Below are positions 53,346 through 61,433 of a DNA stretch of 64,000 nucleotides, in pieces. A program made the position numbers and the translations under genes. How positions within the stretch are numbered: position 1 is the first letter of the stretch; the number at the start of each line of letters is the position of its first letter. The notes below the pieces were generated by a model. That model did no database searches and was not told where the DNA came from. It saw nothing but the letters and a program-made list of their open reading frames with translations. Source of the DNA: Anaerotruncus sp. (GTDB lineage: Bacteria; Bacillota; Clostridia; Oscillospirales; Ruminococcaceae); NCBI GenBank assembly GCA_021770005.1, contig JAETRV010000015.1, positions 1 through 64,000 on the forward strand, written 5' to 3'.

Positions 53346-54517
53346 AGAGCCTCCGCTGCCGCGTGCAGCAGCTCGGGTTTCCGGTTGGGAAGGCGGCCCT
53401 CGATCACCTGCACAAGCAGGAACCGCAGGACCGCGCCGAGTTCCCGCCCTGCCGGGACTCCAACCGAAAGCAGGTCCCGGCCGTTGACAGCCAGCATCCC
53501 GAGGTTCCAGCAGTCCCCGTCTGTCAGAACCTGTTGCAGGTTTTGCTGTGCCGGGCCAGTTTCCCGGCCCAGTGCCGCCTGAAAATCGAGCAGTTCCCGC
53601 AAAGGCTGCACCCCGAGCTCGGAAAGGAGCCGCCGCACTCCGGTACGGCTGACCGGGAGCGGCTGGTCCCAGCGGGAGAGCAGGGCCGCGACCGTCCGGC
53701 GCGTGGCGTTGTCCGCTTTCAGGCGGAGCAGCGCGGCATCCGCCTGTGCGGGGGAAAACCGGTGCATCAGCATGGCGAGCCGGACGCCAGGCCGGGCGGG
53801 CAGCAGGTGCAGCTGCACCCCATCGGGGGAAAATGCCCCGGTCAGCAGTGCGATAACCTCCGGAAATTGCCTGACGACCGCATCGGCATGTTCGCCGCAG
53901 ACGAGTTTGCAGAGTTCGGAAAACAGGCGCTCCGCAGAAACCTTTTCCAAAAGGCGGAATTGATTGCGCAGGGCGCCGGCGGTTGCGGGTTCAACCGAGA
54001 ACCCGAGCGTGGAGGCGAACCGCAGCGCCCGGACGATCCGGAGCGCATCCTCTTCGAACCGGCGGGCCGGGTCCCCGACCGCGCGGATGAGCTTATTGCG
54101 GAGATCGTCCAGCCCGTCGAACCGGTCGATGATCCCTGTGCGGGGGGAAAAGGCGAGCGCATTGACGGTGAAATCCCGCCGGGCGAGGTCGTCCGCCAGG
54201 CGCGGGGTAAAGGTGACCTGCTCCGGATGCCGCCCGTCACGATAGACACCGTCCCTCCGGAAGGTGGTGATCTCCACCGGATTCCCCTCCGAAACCACCG
54301 TGAGTGTTCCGTGTTTACGTCCGGTCCCGACCACCTGCCAACCGGTAAAGACCGCTTCGGTCTGGTGTGGAAGGGCGGAGGTCGCGAGGTCCCAGTCGCC
54401 CGGTTCCCGGCCGAGCAGGCTGTCCCGCACACATCCGCCCACGCAGAACACCTCAAATCCGGCGGACTCCAACCGGTCAACCAACAGGTTCACCGGCTTC
54501 GGGATCGAAATCTGCAT
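53270..54517 (-). CDS. cca: CCA-adding enzyme (tRNA nucleotidyltransferase)
   Basis: A 415-residue class-II tRNA nucleotidyltransferase: VGGCVRDSLLG and DWDLATSA with the catalytic Asp pair, RRDGVYRDGRHPEQVTF, LARRDFTVNALAF, DRFDGLDDL, and RFEEDALRIVRALRFAS. It repairs or makes the CCA end of tRNAs. The last about 30 residues are encoded by a copy of the mosaic repeat (LPLDPATFAGGSGAGAKVDETFGLG) and are not part of the family. Start at ATG 54517 is preferred; a GTG at 54529 is possible. Confidence 0.93.
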   Translation of the reverse strand: MQISIPKPVNLLVDRLESAGFEVFCVGGCVRDSLLGREPGDWDLATSALPHQTEAVFTGWQVVGTGRKHGTLTVVSEGNPVEITTFRRDGVYRDGRHPEQVTFTPRLADDLARRDFTVNALAFSPRTGIIDRFDGLDDLRNKLIRAVGDPARRFEEDALRIVRALRFASTLGFSVEPATAGALRNQFRLLEKVSAERLFSELCKLVCGEHADAVVRQFPEVIALLTGAFSPDGVQLHLLPARPGVRLAMLMHRFSPAQADAALLRLKADNATRRTVAALLSRWDQPLPVSRTGVRRLLSELGVQPLRELLDFQAALGRETGPAQQNLQQVLTDGDCWNLGMLAVNGRDLLSVGVPAGRELGAVLRFLLVQVIEGRLPNRKPELLHAAAEALPLDPATFAGGSGAGAKVDETFGLG

Positions 54518-54573
54518 AAAAACCTTCACTTCCTATGGCCAGGATACCAAAAACTGAAAAGGAGAGATTTGCA

Positions 54574-55023
54574 TTGGGCAGACATGGCGAACAGGCGGAG
54601 CGCCTATTTCTATCGGGCTATAACTGCGCGCAGTCGGTGGTCGCGGCTTATGCGGAAGAGCTGGGGCTGACGGTGGAGCAGGCCGCGCGGCTTGCTTCCG
54701 GATTCGGCGGCGGCATCGGCAGGCTGAGGGAGACCTGCGGCGCGGTTTCGGGGATGGCGCTCATCGCGTCGATCCTGCGGGGATACGAATCCCCCACCGA
54801 CCAGGAGGGCAAAAAGCGCACCTATGCGCTGGTGCAGGAGCTGGTGGAGGCGTTCCGCACCCAAAACGGGTCGATCCTCTGCCGGGAGCTGCTCGGCGAG
54901 GAGGGGAACGACTCCAACCCGCTTTCCCCTTCGGTCCGGACCAGCGACTACTACGACAGACGTCCCTGCCAGCATCTGGTGGCAGATGCTGCGGACTTAT
55001 TGGAGACCGTTCTGCACCCATAA
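54574..55023 (+). CDS. C_GCAxxG_C_C family protein
   Basis: A 149-residue protein of the family with motif C-GCAxxG-C-C: NCAQSV, GGGIGRLRETCGAVSG, SILCRELLG and RPCQHLVADAADLLE hold the four cysteines. Possible redox or metal function, not established. The TTG at 54574 is preferred because AAAAGGAGAG lies seven bases before it and family N-termini begin there; the ATG at 54535 has no ribosome site. Confidence 0.87.
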   Translation: MGRHGEQAERLFLSGYNCAQSVVAAYAEELGLTVEQAARLASGFGGGIGRLRETCGAVSGMALIASILRGYESPTDQEGKKRTYALVQELVEAFRTQNGSILCRELLGEEGNDSNPLSPSVRTSDYYDRRPCQHLVADAADLLETVLHP

Positions 55024-55035
55024 AATCGGGGAGCG

Positions 55036-55245
55036 CTTAGAGGCTATCCAGAATTTTTTGTAGGGGGCTTTTTCACTTGCAAAAAGCCCCCTCTTGCCGC
55101 CTTCGGCGGCAATTCACCCCCTAAATGCGCTTCACAGGATAAAGCGTTTCGCTCGTTGTGACGAGCGACCAAAGGCTCTGCCTTTGGAAACCGCAATTTT
55201 TCGAGAAAAATTGAGTAAAGCTTTAGATCTTGAATAGGCTCTAAG
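55036..55245. repeat. MITE-like element with terminal inverted repeats
   Basis: CTTAGAGGCTATCCAGAATT at the left is inverted to ATCTTGAATAGGCTCTAAG at the right. The interior has the GGGGGCTTTTTCACTTGC hairpin, the GCCGCCTTCGGCGGC arm and the GGATAAAGCGTTTCGC module. The right end provides the TAG stop codon of mfd. Confidence 0.85.
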
Positions 55246-58200
55246 ATTCGTCCATTGCGGCGAGCGCCTCCCGGATGGTGTCGAGCGGTTCCGACCCCGC
55301 CGGGATTTTGACGGTGATATACGGTTTTGCGCCCGCGCTGACCATCACCCTGCCGCGCAGCTTGACCGCAAGCGTCCCCGCGCGCTGCATATCCATCACC
55401 TCGGGGTAAAGCAGAACCGCGTCCCCGCGCTGAGAAATCTCCCGGATGCCCATGAGTGAAGCGGTGTTGCGCACCAGTGCGACGTCTACCAGCCCTTTGA
55501 CCGCCTCGGGCGGCTCCCCAAACCGGTCGATCAGCTCGTCAATCAGGTCGAGCGCGTCCTCCTCGGTCTGGATACCCGCTATTTTCTTATAAATATCGAT
55601 CCGCTGGGCAAGGTTGTCAATATATTCCTCGGGGATATGCGCCCCTACCCGCACATCCACCATACATTCCGTAGCGGCGCGTGCGGGAGCTTCCCCGCGC
55701 TGTTCCGCGACCGCGTCCGAAAGCAGCTTGAGGTACATGTCATAGCCGACCGCTTCCATGTGCCCATGCTGCTGGGAACCGAGGATGTTGCCCGCGCCGC
55801 GGATTTCGAGGTCACGCATCGCGATCCGGAAGCCGGAACCGAACGAGGTGAATTCTCGGATCGCTGCCAGCCGTTTGGTGGCGATGTCCGAAAGCTCCCG
55901 GTCGGGCCGAAAGGTCAGATAGGCGAACGCCCTCCTGCTCGAACGCCCCACCCGCCCGCGCAGCTGGTAGAGCTGGGAGAGGCCCATGTGGTCGGCATTC
56001 TCGATAATCAGCGTGTTGCAGTTGGGGACGTCCACGCCTGTCTCGATGATGGTGGTGCAGACCAGGATATCCACCTCGTAGTCGAGCAGCTGCTGCCAGA
56101 CCGCCGAAAGCTGTTCCTCGTTCATCTTGCCGTGTGCGGTGACGATCCGCGCCGACGGCACAAGCTGCTGGATTTTATAGGCGCAGCTGTCGATGCTCTC
56201 CACCCGGTTATGCAGATAGAACACCTGCCCGCCCCGGCGCATCTCCCGCTCGATCGCCTGTGTGACCAGCCCCCAGTCGTGCTCGACCACATAGGTCTGC
56301 ACCGGATGGCGGTCCTGCGGCGCCTCCTCGAGGATGCTCATGTCCCGGATGCCGCTCATCGCCATGTTGAGGGTGCGCGGGATCGGGGTTGCCGACAGGT
56401 TGAGCACGTCCACATTGGCGCGCATCTCCTTGAACTTCTCCTTGTGACGCACCCCAAACCGCTGCTCCTCGTCGATGATGCAGAGCCCGAGGTCTTTGAA
56501 CTTGACGTCGTTCTGGACCAGCCGGTGGGTGCCGATGATGATGTCGGTTTCCCCCCGGCGCAGTTCGTCGAGCACCTGTTTCTGCTCCCGCGCGGTGCGG
56601 AACCGGGAGAGCAGGTCGACCTTGACCGGGAACCCCTCCATCCGGCGGCGGACGGTCTGGTAATGCTGCCAGGCGAGGATGGTGGTCGGGCAGAGCAGGG
56701 CGCACTGTTTGCCGTCCATCACGCATTTGAACGCGGCGCGCAGCGCCACCTCGGTCTTGCCGAACCCCACGTCTCCACAGAGCAGACGGTCCATCGGTGC
56801 TTCCCGCTCCATGTCCGCTTTGATCTCCTCGATGCACCGGAGCTGGTCGTCGGTCTCGTCGTAAGGGAACCGGCGCTCAAAATCGTTCTGCCAGTCGGTG
56901 TCGGGGGAGAATGCGTGCCCTTTGACCTGCATCCGTTTGGCATAAAGCTCGGTCAGCTCTTTGGCCATGTCCTCGACCGCTTTTTTGACCCGCGCGCGGG
57001 TCTTCTGCCACTCGACCGAGTTCAGCTTGCTGAGCTTGACCGTCGCATCCTCCCGGACCCCGACATATTTGGTCACCAGGTCGAGCTGGGTGACCGGCAC
57101 GAAAAGGGTATCGGTCCCGGCATAGCGGATTTTGATATAGTCCTTGACAACCCCCTGGATTTCCCGCTTGACGATCCCCTCGAACACCCCGATCCCGTGT
57201 GCGATATGGACCACATGGTCGCCCGGGGTCAGGTCGCTGATATCCTTGAGCTGCTTGCCCTCCTTATGGCGGGGCCTTTTTTTTGCGCTCTGGCGGACCG
57301 ATTTGGCCTGTGAGAGGATTGCCAGCTTGAGGTCTGGGTACTCGACCCCCGCGCTCATGCTCCGCCCGACCACATAGACCAGCCGCGGGGTGAACGCCCC
57401 GATCTTTTCCGATTCGATCGCGTTGATCCCCTGTTTTTGCAGGTCCTCGGCGAGGGTGACCGCCGCGCGGGGCGTCCCCGCAAACACCACGATGCAGTAG
57501 CCCGAGGCGGTGTACGCCTGCACCTCTTCGAGCAGGGCGGAGAACTCCCCGCTCCAGGAGGAGAGCTGGACCGCGTTGATGTTCAGGAGCTGGCGGAGCG
57601 GGATGTCCCCGACCGACCGGACAAAGGTGTCGAGCAGGACGGTGCAGCCTTCAGCCGCGTGGCGCTGAAGCTCGACAAAGTCCTCGTTGAACCGGTCGCA
57701 CCCTTTGAAGAGGACGCCCTCCTCAAACAGCAGCTTGATATCCTCGCTGTTCTGTGCTTGGGCGCTGCGCAGTACCTCCCGGCAGTTGCCGGTGTCGCAG
57801 AGGAAAAAGACCGCGTCCGGCAGGTAGTCGAAGATGGTCGCCGGCTCGGGATAGATCAGCGGTAGCCACCGGTCGAGACTTTCGGGCATTGCGCCCCCTT
57901 CGAGCTTTTCGATCTCCTGTGCGAGTTTTTCTTTGGCGCGTTTGCCCTGGGTGCCCCGCAGCGACTTTGCCGCTGCTTCCAGCAGGCGGCGCAGCTTGGC
58001 CGGGCTATCCACGACCACCTCGGCGGCGGGCGGGATATCCACCCATTTGACGGTATCCTCCCGCCGCTGGGTGTCGGTCTTGAAGGTCGAGATGGTGTCG
58101 ATCTCCTCCCCCCAGAACTCGACCCGGAACGGGTCCGGGGTGTGCGGCGGGAAAAAGTCGAGAATCCCGCCCCGCTGGGAGAACTGGCAGACCCCGTCCA

Positions 58201-58702
58201 CCTGGTCCGCCCGGGTATAGCCCGCGCTCACCAAAAATGCAAGCAGCTCCTCCATCTGGTAGCTCTCCCCGGTTTTGAGGGTGCGGGTCTTTTCCCGCAG
58301 CAGCCCCGGCGGCATGGTGTATTGCAGCGCCGCGCGCGCCGAAGCGACCACCAGCCGGGCGGTCCCGGCGGAAAGCCGCCCGAGCACGCTCAGCCGGGCG
58401 TGTTCGTACTCGTGTGAGACGCCCGCCACCTCGTGGAAGGTCAGGTCGCGGGAAGGGTAGAACGCCGCGACCGGTTCTCCCGCCATGATGTTGATATCCT
58501 CACAGATGCGCATGGCGTTCGCCTCGTCGGACGCGACAACCAGCCCGCGTTTTCCAAGCAGGCTGGTGAGCGAATAGATCAGGTGGGCCTTGTGCACCTC
58601 CGAAAGGCCGGTCGCCAATACGGGGGTGTTCCGGGACTCCACCGCAGTTTTGATCTGCTGGAATTCGGGCATCCCCGAGAGCAGCTGTTCAAATCCATTC
58701 AT
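55241..58702 (-). CDS. mfd: Transcription-repair coupling factor Mfd
   Basis: A 1153-residue Mfd. The N-terminal UvrB-like region, the RNA-polymerase interacting domain (PGDHVVHIAHGIGVFEGI, YIKIRYAGTDTLFVPVTQLD), the SF2 translocase (GDVGFGKTEVALRAAFK, IDEEQRFGV, LSATPIPRTLNMAM, TIIETGVDVPN, QLRGRVGRSSRRAFAY) and the C-terminal TRCF domain are all present. It removes stalled RNA polymerase and recruits UvrA. The start at 58702 has AGAGGA seven bases before it. It is next to pth, the common Firmicute arrangement. Confidence 0.95.
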   Translation of the reverse strand: MNGFEQLLSGMPEFQQIKTAVESRNTPVLATGLSEVHKAHLIYSLTSLLGKRGLVVASDEANAMRICEDINIMAGEPVAAFYPSRDLTFHEVAGVSHEYEHARLSVLGRLSAGTARLVVASARAALQYTMPPGLLREKTRTLKTGESYQMEELLAFLVSAGYTRADQVDGVCQFSQRGGILDFFPPHTPDPFRVEFWGEEIDTISTFKTDTQRREDTVKWVDIPPAAEVVVDSPAKLRRLLEAAAKSLRGTQGKRAKEKLAQEIEKLEGGAMPESLDRWLPLIYPEPATIFDYLPDAVFFLCDTGNCREVLRSAQAQNSEDIKLLFEEGVLFKGCDRFNEDFVELQRHAAEGCTVLLDTFVRSVGDIPLRQLLNINAVQLSSWSGEFSALLEEVQAYTASGYCIVVFAGTPRAAVTLAEDLQKQGINAIESEKIGAFTPRLVYVVGRSMSAGVEYPDLKLAILSQAKSVRQSAKKRPRHKEGKQLKDISDLTPGDHVVHIAHGIGVFEGIVKREIQGVVKDYIKIRYAGTDTLFVPVTQLDLVTKYVGVREDATVKLSKLNSVEWQKTRARVKKAVEDMAKELTELYAKRMQVKGHAFSPDTDWQNDFERRFPYDETDDQLRCIEEIKADMEREAPMDRLLCGDVGFGKTEVALRAAFKCVMDGKQCALLCPTTILAWQHYQTVRRRMEGFPVKVDLLSRFRTAREQKQVLDELRRGETDIIIGTHRLVQNDVKFKDLGLCIIDEEQRFGVRHKEKFKEMRANVDVLNLSATPIPRTLNMAMSGIRDMSILEEAPQDRHPVQTYVVEHDWGLVTQAIEREMRRGGQVFYLHNRVESIDSCAYKIQQLVPSARIVTAHGKMNEEQLSAVWQQLLDYEVDILVCTTIIETGVDVPNCNTLIIENADHMGLSQLYQLRGRVGRSSRRAFAYLTFRPDRELSDIATKRLAAIREFTSFGSGFRIAMRDLEIRGAGNILGSQQHGHMEAVGYDMYLKLLSDAVAEQRGEAPARAATECMVDVRVGAHIPEEYIDNLAQRIDIYKKIAGIQTEEDALDLIDELIDRFGEPPEAVKGLVDVALVRNTASLMGIREISQRGDAVLLYPEVMDMQRAGTLAVKLRGRVMVSAGAKPYITVKIPAGSEPLDTIREALAAMDES

Positions 58703-58738
58703 ACATATGTCCTCTTCATCGTTCTCCTCGTCCATCCA

Positions 58739-59350
58739 TTACCCGTTAAACCGGCTCATCGCCTGATCGATCTGCCCTTCGACGATCATCCGCGCGGCCT
58801 CGGCGGCATTCTCAAACATCTTGTCCAGCAGCTCGGTGTCCTCCTTGCGGAACTTTCCGAGCACCCAGTCGGCGAGGTCGTAGTCGGGGTGGGGCTTCTG
58901 GCCGACCCCCATCTTGACGCGGGGGAACGTGTCCTTGCCGGTCAGGTAGAGGATGCTTTTCAGGCCGTTGTGACCGCCGTCGCTGCCCTTGCGCCGGATG
59001 CGCAGCCTGCCCACGTCGAGGCTCACATCGTCGAAGAGGATCAGCACCCGTTCGATCGGGATTTTATAAAACTGCATCGCCTCCCGCACCGCCTCGCCCG
59101 AGTTGTTCATATAGGTGGACGGTTTCATCAGCAGGACCCGGTGTTCGCCGATCATCGCGTCGCCGCAGAGGGATTTGTATTTGATCCGGTCAACCTTCAC
59201 GCCGAGCTTTTCGGCAAGGCAGTCGAGCGCAAGGAACCCGGCGTTGTGGCGGGTGCACTCGTACTGCCTGCCGGGGTTCCCCAGCCCGACAATCAGAAAT
59301 TCCACCGGCCCGGTGGGAGCGGACTGCCGCCGCTTAAACATTTCAAACAT
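58739..59350 (-). CDS. pth: Peptidyl-tRNA hydrolase
   Basis: A 203-residue enzyme: LIVGLGNPGRQYECTRHNAGF with the catalytic His, MKPSTYMNNSGEAV, LFDDVSLDVGRLRIR, GSDGGHNGLKSI. It releases peptides from peptidyl-tRNA. There is an N-terminal extension of about 15 residues. Two ATGs are possible; AAGGAG is ten bases before 59350 and only two before 59359. Confidence 0.94.
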   Translation of the reverse strand: MFEMFKRRQSAPTGPVEFLIVGLGNPGRQYECTRHNAGFLALDCLAEKLGVKVDRIKYKSLCGDAMIGEHRVLLMKPSTYMNNSGEAVREAMQFYKIPIERVLILFDDVSLDVGRLRIRRKGSDGGHNGLKSILYLTGKDTFPRVKMGVGQKPHPDYDLADWVLGKFRKEDTELLDKMFENAAEAARMIVEGQIDQAMSRFNG

Positions 59351-59399
59351 GGTTTTCATTCTCCTTGCAGGCGGGGTGGATCGCCCCCGCCTGCATTGC

Positions 59400-59580
59400 A
59401 GTTATTTTGTAAGGGGGCTTTTTCTCTTGTAAAAAGCCCCCTCTTGCCACCCTTCGGGCGGCAATTCACCCGAAAAATACGCTTCACAGGATAAAGTGTT
59501 CCGCGCTCTTCGGAGCGCGGCCAAAGGCGCTGCCTTTGGAAACTGCCACCTTTGAAAAGGTGGACGAAACTTTTCATTTT
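59400..59580. repeat. Intergenic repeat between glmU and pth
   Basis: The GGGGGCTTTTTCTCTTGTAAAAAGCCCCC hairpin, a GCCACCCTTCGGGCGGC arm, GGATAAAGTGTTCCGCGCTC and the CCACCTTTGAAAAGGTGGACGAAACTTTT hairpin follow each other. The inverted terminal repeats of other copies are missing, so it is a partial element. It lies directly after glmU and may end its transcript. Confidence 0.8.
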
Positions 59581-59591
59581 TATGTATACAG

Positions 59592-60989
59592 TTACTTTTT
59601 GGCGTCCTTTTTGAAAGCGATCTTCTCGTCCGACCAGCCCTCTTTGATCTGCTGGTGCACCCGTCCGATCGCGAGCGCGCCCGCTGGGACATCCTCGTCG
59701 ATCGTGGTGCCGGCGGCGGTATACGCCCCCTCGCCGACCGTGACCGGCGGCACCAGGTTGGTGTTGCAGCCGATGAACGCCCGGTCGCCAATCGTGGTGC
59801 GGTATTTTTTGTTGCCGTCATAGTTGGCGGTGACCACCCCGCAGCCAAAGTTGCAGTAGGCGCCCACGTCACTGTCGCCGATATAGGTCAGATGCGCGAC
59901 CGAAGTTTTATCCCCGACCGTCGAATTTTTGATCTCGACAAAATCCCCCAGTTTGACCCCGTCGCCGAGGTGGGAGTTGGGGCGGAGCTGGGAGAACGGC
60001 CCGACCGAGCTGTCTTTCCCGACCGTCGAATCAGTGAGATAAGAGGCGTTGATGTGGGAGCCTTCCCCGACCTGGGAATCGACCAGATAGGAGTTGGGGC
60101 CAATCACCGCATGCGCGCCGATCCGGGTTTTACCGCGCAGGATCGTCCCGGGCAGAATCACCGCGTCATGCGCGATCTCGACCTCCGGCCCGATCACGAT
60201 CCCGTCACTGAACGGGATGTCCACCCCGTTGTCCAGATGCCGATCAATCACCCGCTGGCGCGCACGCTCGTTGAGCTGCCGCAGCGCGCGGCGGTCGTTC
60301 GCGCCGAGGGCGGTGTCCGGATCGAGCGCCGCACAGCCGCCCACCCGCAATCCGTCCGCGGACGCGAGGCCGACGGTATCGGTGAGGTAGTATTCCCCCT
60401 GCACGTTCCGGCAGGTCAGGCGGGGCAGCGCGTCCCGCAGAAATTCGGTCCGGAACCAATAGGCGCCCGAATTGACCTCCCGGATTTGGAGCTGTTCGGG
60501 GGTGGCGTCCTTCTGCTCGACAATCGCGAGCACCCTGCCGTCTTCCCCGCGCAGAATCCGCCCATAGCCGGTCGGGTCTTCCAGCTCTGCGGTCACCAGC
60601 GTCACCGCGCACCCCTGAGACCGATGCACCTCATACGCCGCGTTGATCGCCTGCGGGGTAATGAAGGGGGCGTCTCCGTTCAATACCAGCAGGTCCCCCC
60701 CTTGTGCAAAGGCTTCGGATGCCATCATCACCGCATGGCCGGTCCCGCGGCGCTCCGACTGCCGGAAAAACCGGCATCCCGGGGTGACCGCCTGTTCAAG
60801 CAGCTCTTGATGGTCTCCCGCTATGATATAGAGTTCGTCGATCCCCGCCGCGCGGCAGGCGTCCTCCACCCAACGGATCATCGGCTTGAAGAGCACCTCG
60901 CAGAGCATCTTTGGACGGTCGGAATGCATCCGTTTCCCGTCCCCTGCCGCGAGTATGACCGCGAATCTGCGTCTGTCCTGTTGTTCCAT
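59592..60989 (-). CDS. glmU: Bifunctional GlmU (GlcNAc-1-P uridyltransferase/acetyltransferase)
   Basis: A 465-residue protein. The N-terminal nucleotidyl-transferase domain has LAAGDGKRM (usual position GxGTRM, here Lys for Thr) and the RGTGHAVMMA and NGDAPF motifs; from about residue 250 there is a left-handed beta-helix of hexapeptide repeats with GNYVEIKN-like DFVEIKNSTVG and YIGDSDVGAYCNFGCGVVTANYDG. It makes UDP-GlcNAc for the cell wall. The ATG at 60989 has GGGGGG upstream. Confidence 0.94.
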   Translation of the reverse strand: MEQQDRRRFAVILAAGDGKRMHSDRPKMLCEVLFKPMIRWVEDACRAAGIDELYIIAGDHQELLEQAVTPGCRFFRQSERRGTGHAVMMASEAFAQGGDLLVLNGDAPFITPQAINAAYEVHRSQGCAVTLVTAELEDPTGYGRILRGEDGRVLAIVEQKDATPEQLQIREVNSGAYWFRTEFLRDALPRLTCRNVQGEYYLTDTVGLASADGLRVGGCAALDPDTALGANDRRALRQLNERARQRVIDRHLDNGVDIPFSDGIVIGPEVEIAHDAVILPGTILRGKTRIGAHAVIGPNSYLVDSQVGEGSHINASYLTDSTVGKDSSVGPFSQLRPNSHLGDGVKLGDFVEIKNSTVGDKTSVAHLTYIGDSDVGAYCNFGCGVVTANYDGNKKYRTTIGDRAFIGCNTNLVPPVTVGEGAYTAAGTTIDEDVPAGALAIGRVHQQIKEGWSDEKIAFKKDAKK

Positions 60990-61029
60990 GGAAATTCCCC
61001 CCTGTATGCCGGCAGGCCAACTGCCGGCT

Positions 61030-61165
61030 TTTTTATGAACCAAAACGAACTGTTTCGCCAGCCTTTTCAAAGGCTGCGGGGCCGAGGGGCAGAGCCCCCG
61101 CCGCCGCGCGCAGAGGGTGTTTTTTTGCAAGAGAAAAAGCACCCTGCAAAAGATACGGAAATCCG
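61030..61165. repeat. Intergenic repeat (part of gap 60990-61433)
   Basis: CGCCAGCCTTTTCAAAGGCTGCGGGGCCGAGGGGCAGAGCCCCCGCCGCCGCGCGC is the same module as at 3520-3575, in the opposite orientation to 43830-43860, and is followed by a TTTTTTTGCAAGAGAAAAAGC hairpin. The rest of the gap to 61433 is AT-rich and holds the ppdK promoter. Confidence 0.75.
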
Positions 61166-61352
61166 TTCTAAATCAAAAATAAGCGTTCGCGTCTTCTATT
61201 ATGTCAATTTTTTTTCGGGTTTGCAAGGGATTCGGCGGGAATTTTGCCGCCTGCCAGAAGTTTTTCGCCGGGCGATTGGGTGGCGGGGGCAAATCCCCTA
61301 AAAATCTTTTGTTTTTTTCTTGGAAATAATGCACTTTTTCCTAGCAAAACAC

Positions 61353-61381
61353 TGGAAAAACCACAGCGGGTTTGTTATAAT
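61353..61381 (+). promoter_or_regulatory. Promoter of ppdK
   Basis: A perfect TATAAT (61376-61381) with a weak TGGAAA (61353-61358) 17 bases upstream, in AT-rich DNA. The 53-base leader ends with GGAGGT. Confidence 0.6.
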
Positions 61382-61433
61382 ATAGCTTGGTCAATGCTAC
61401 CAGAGTGATCTAAAGTAATGGAGGTAGATTAAA

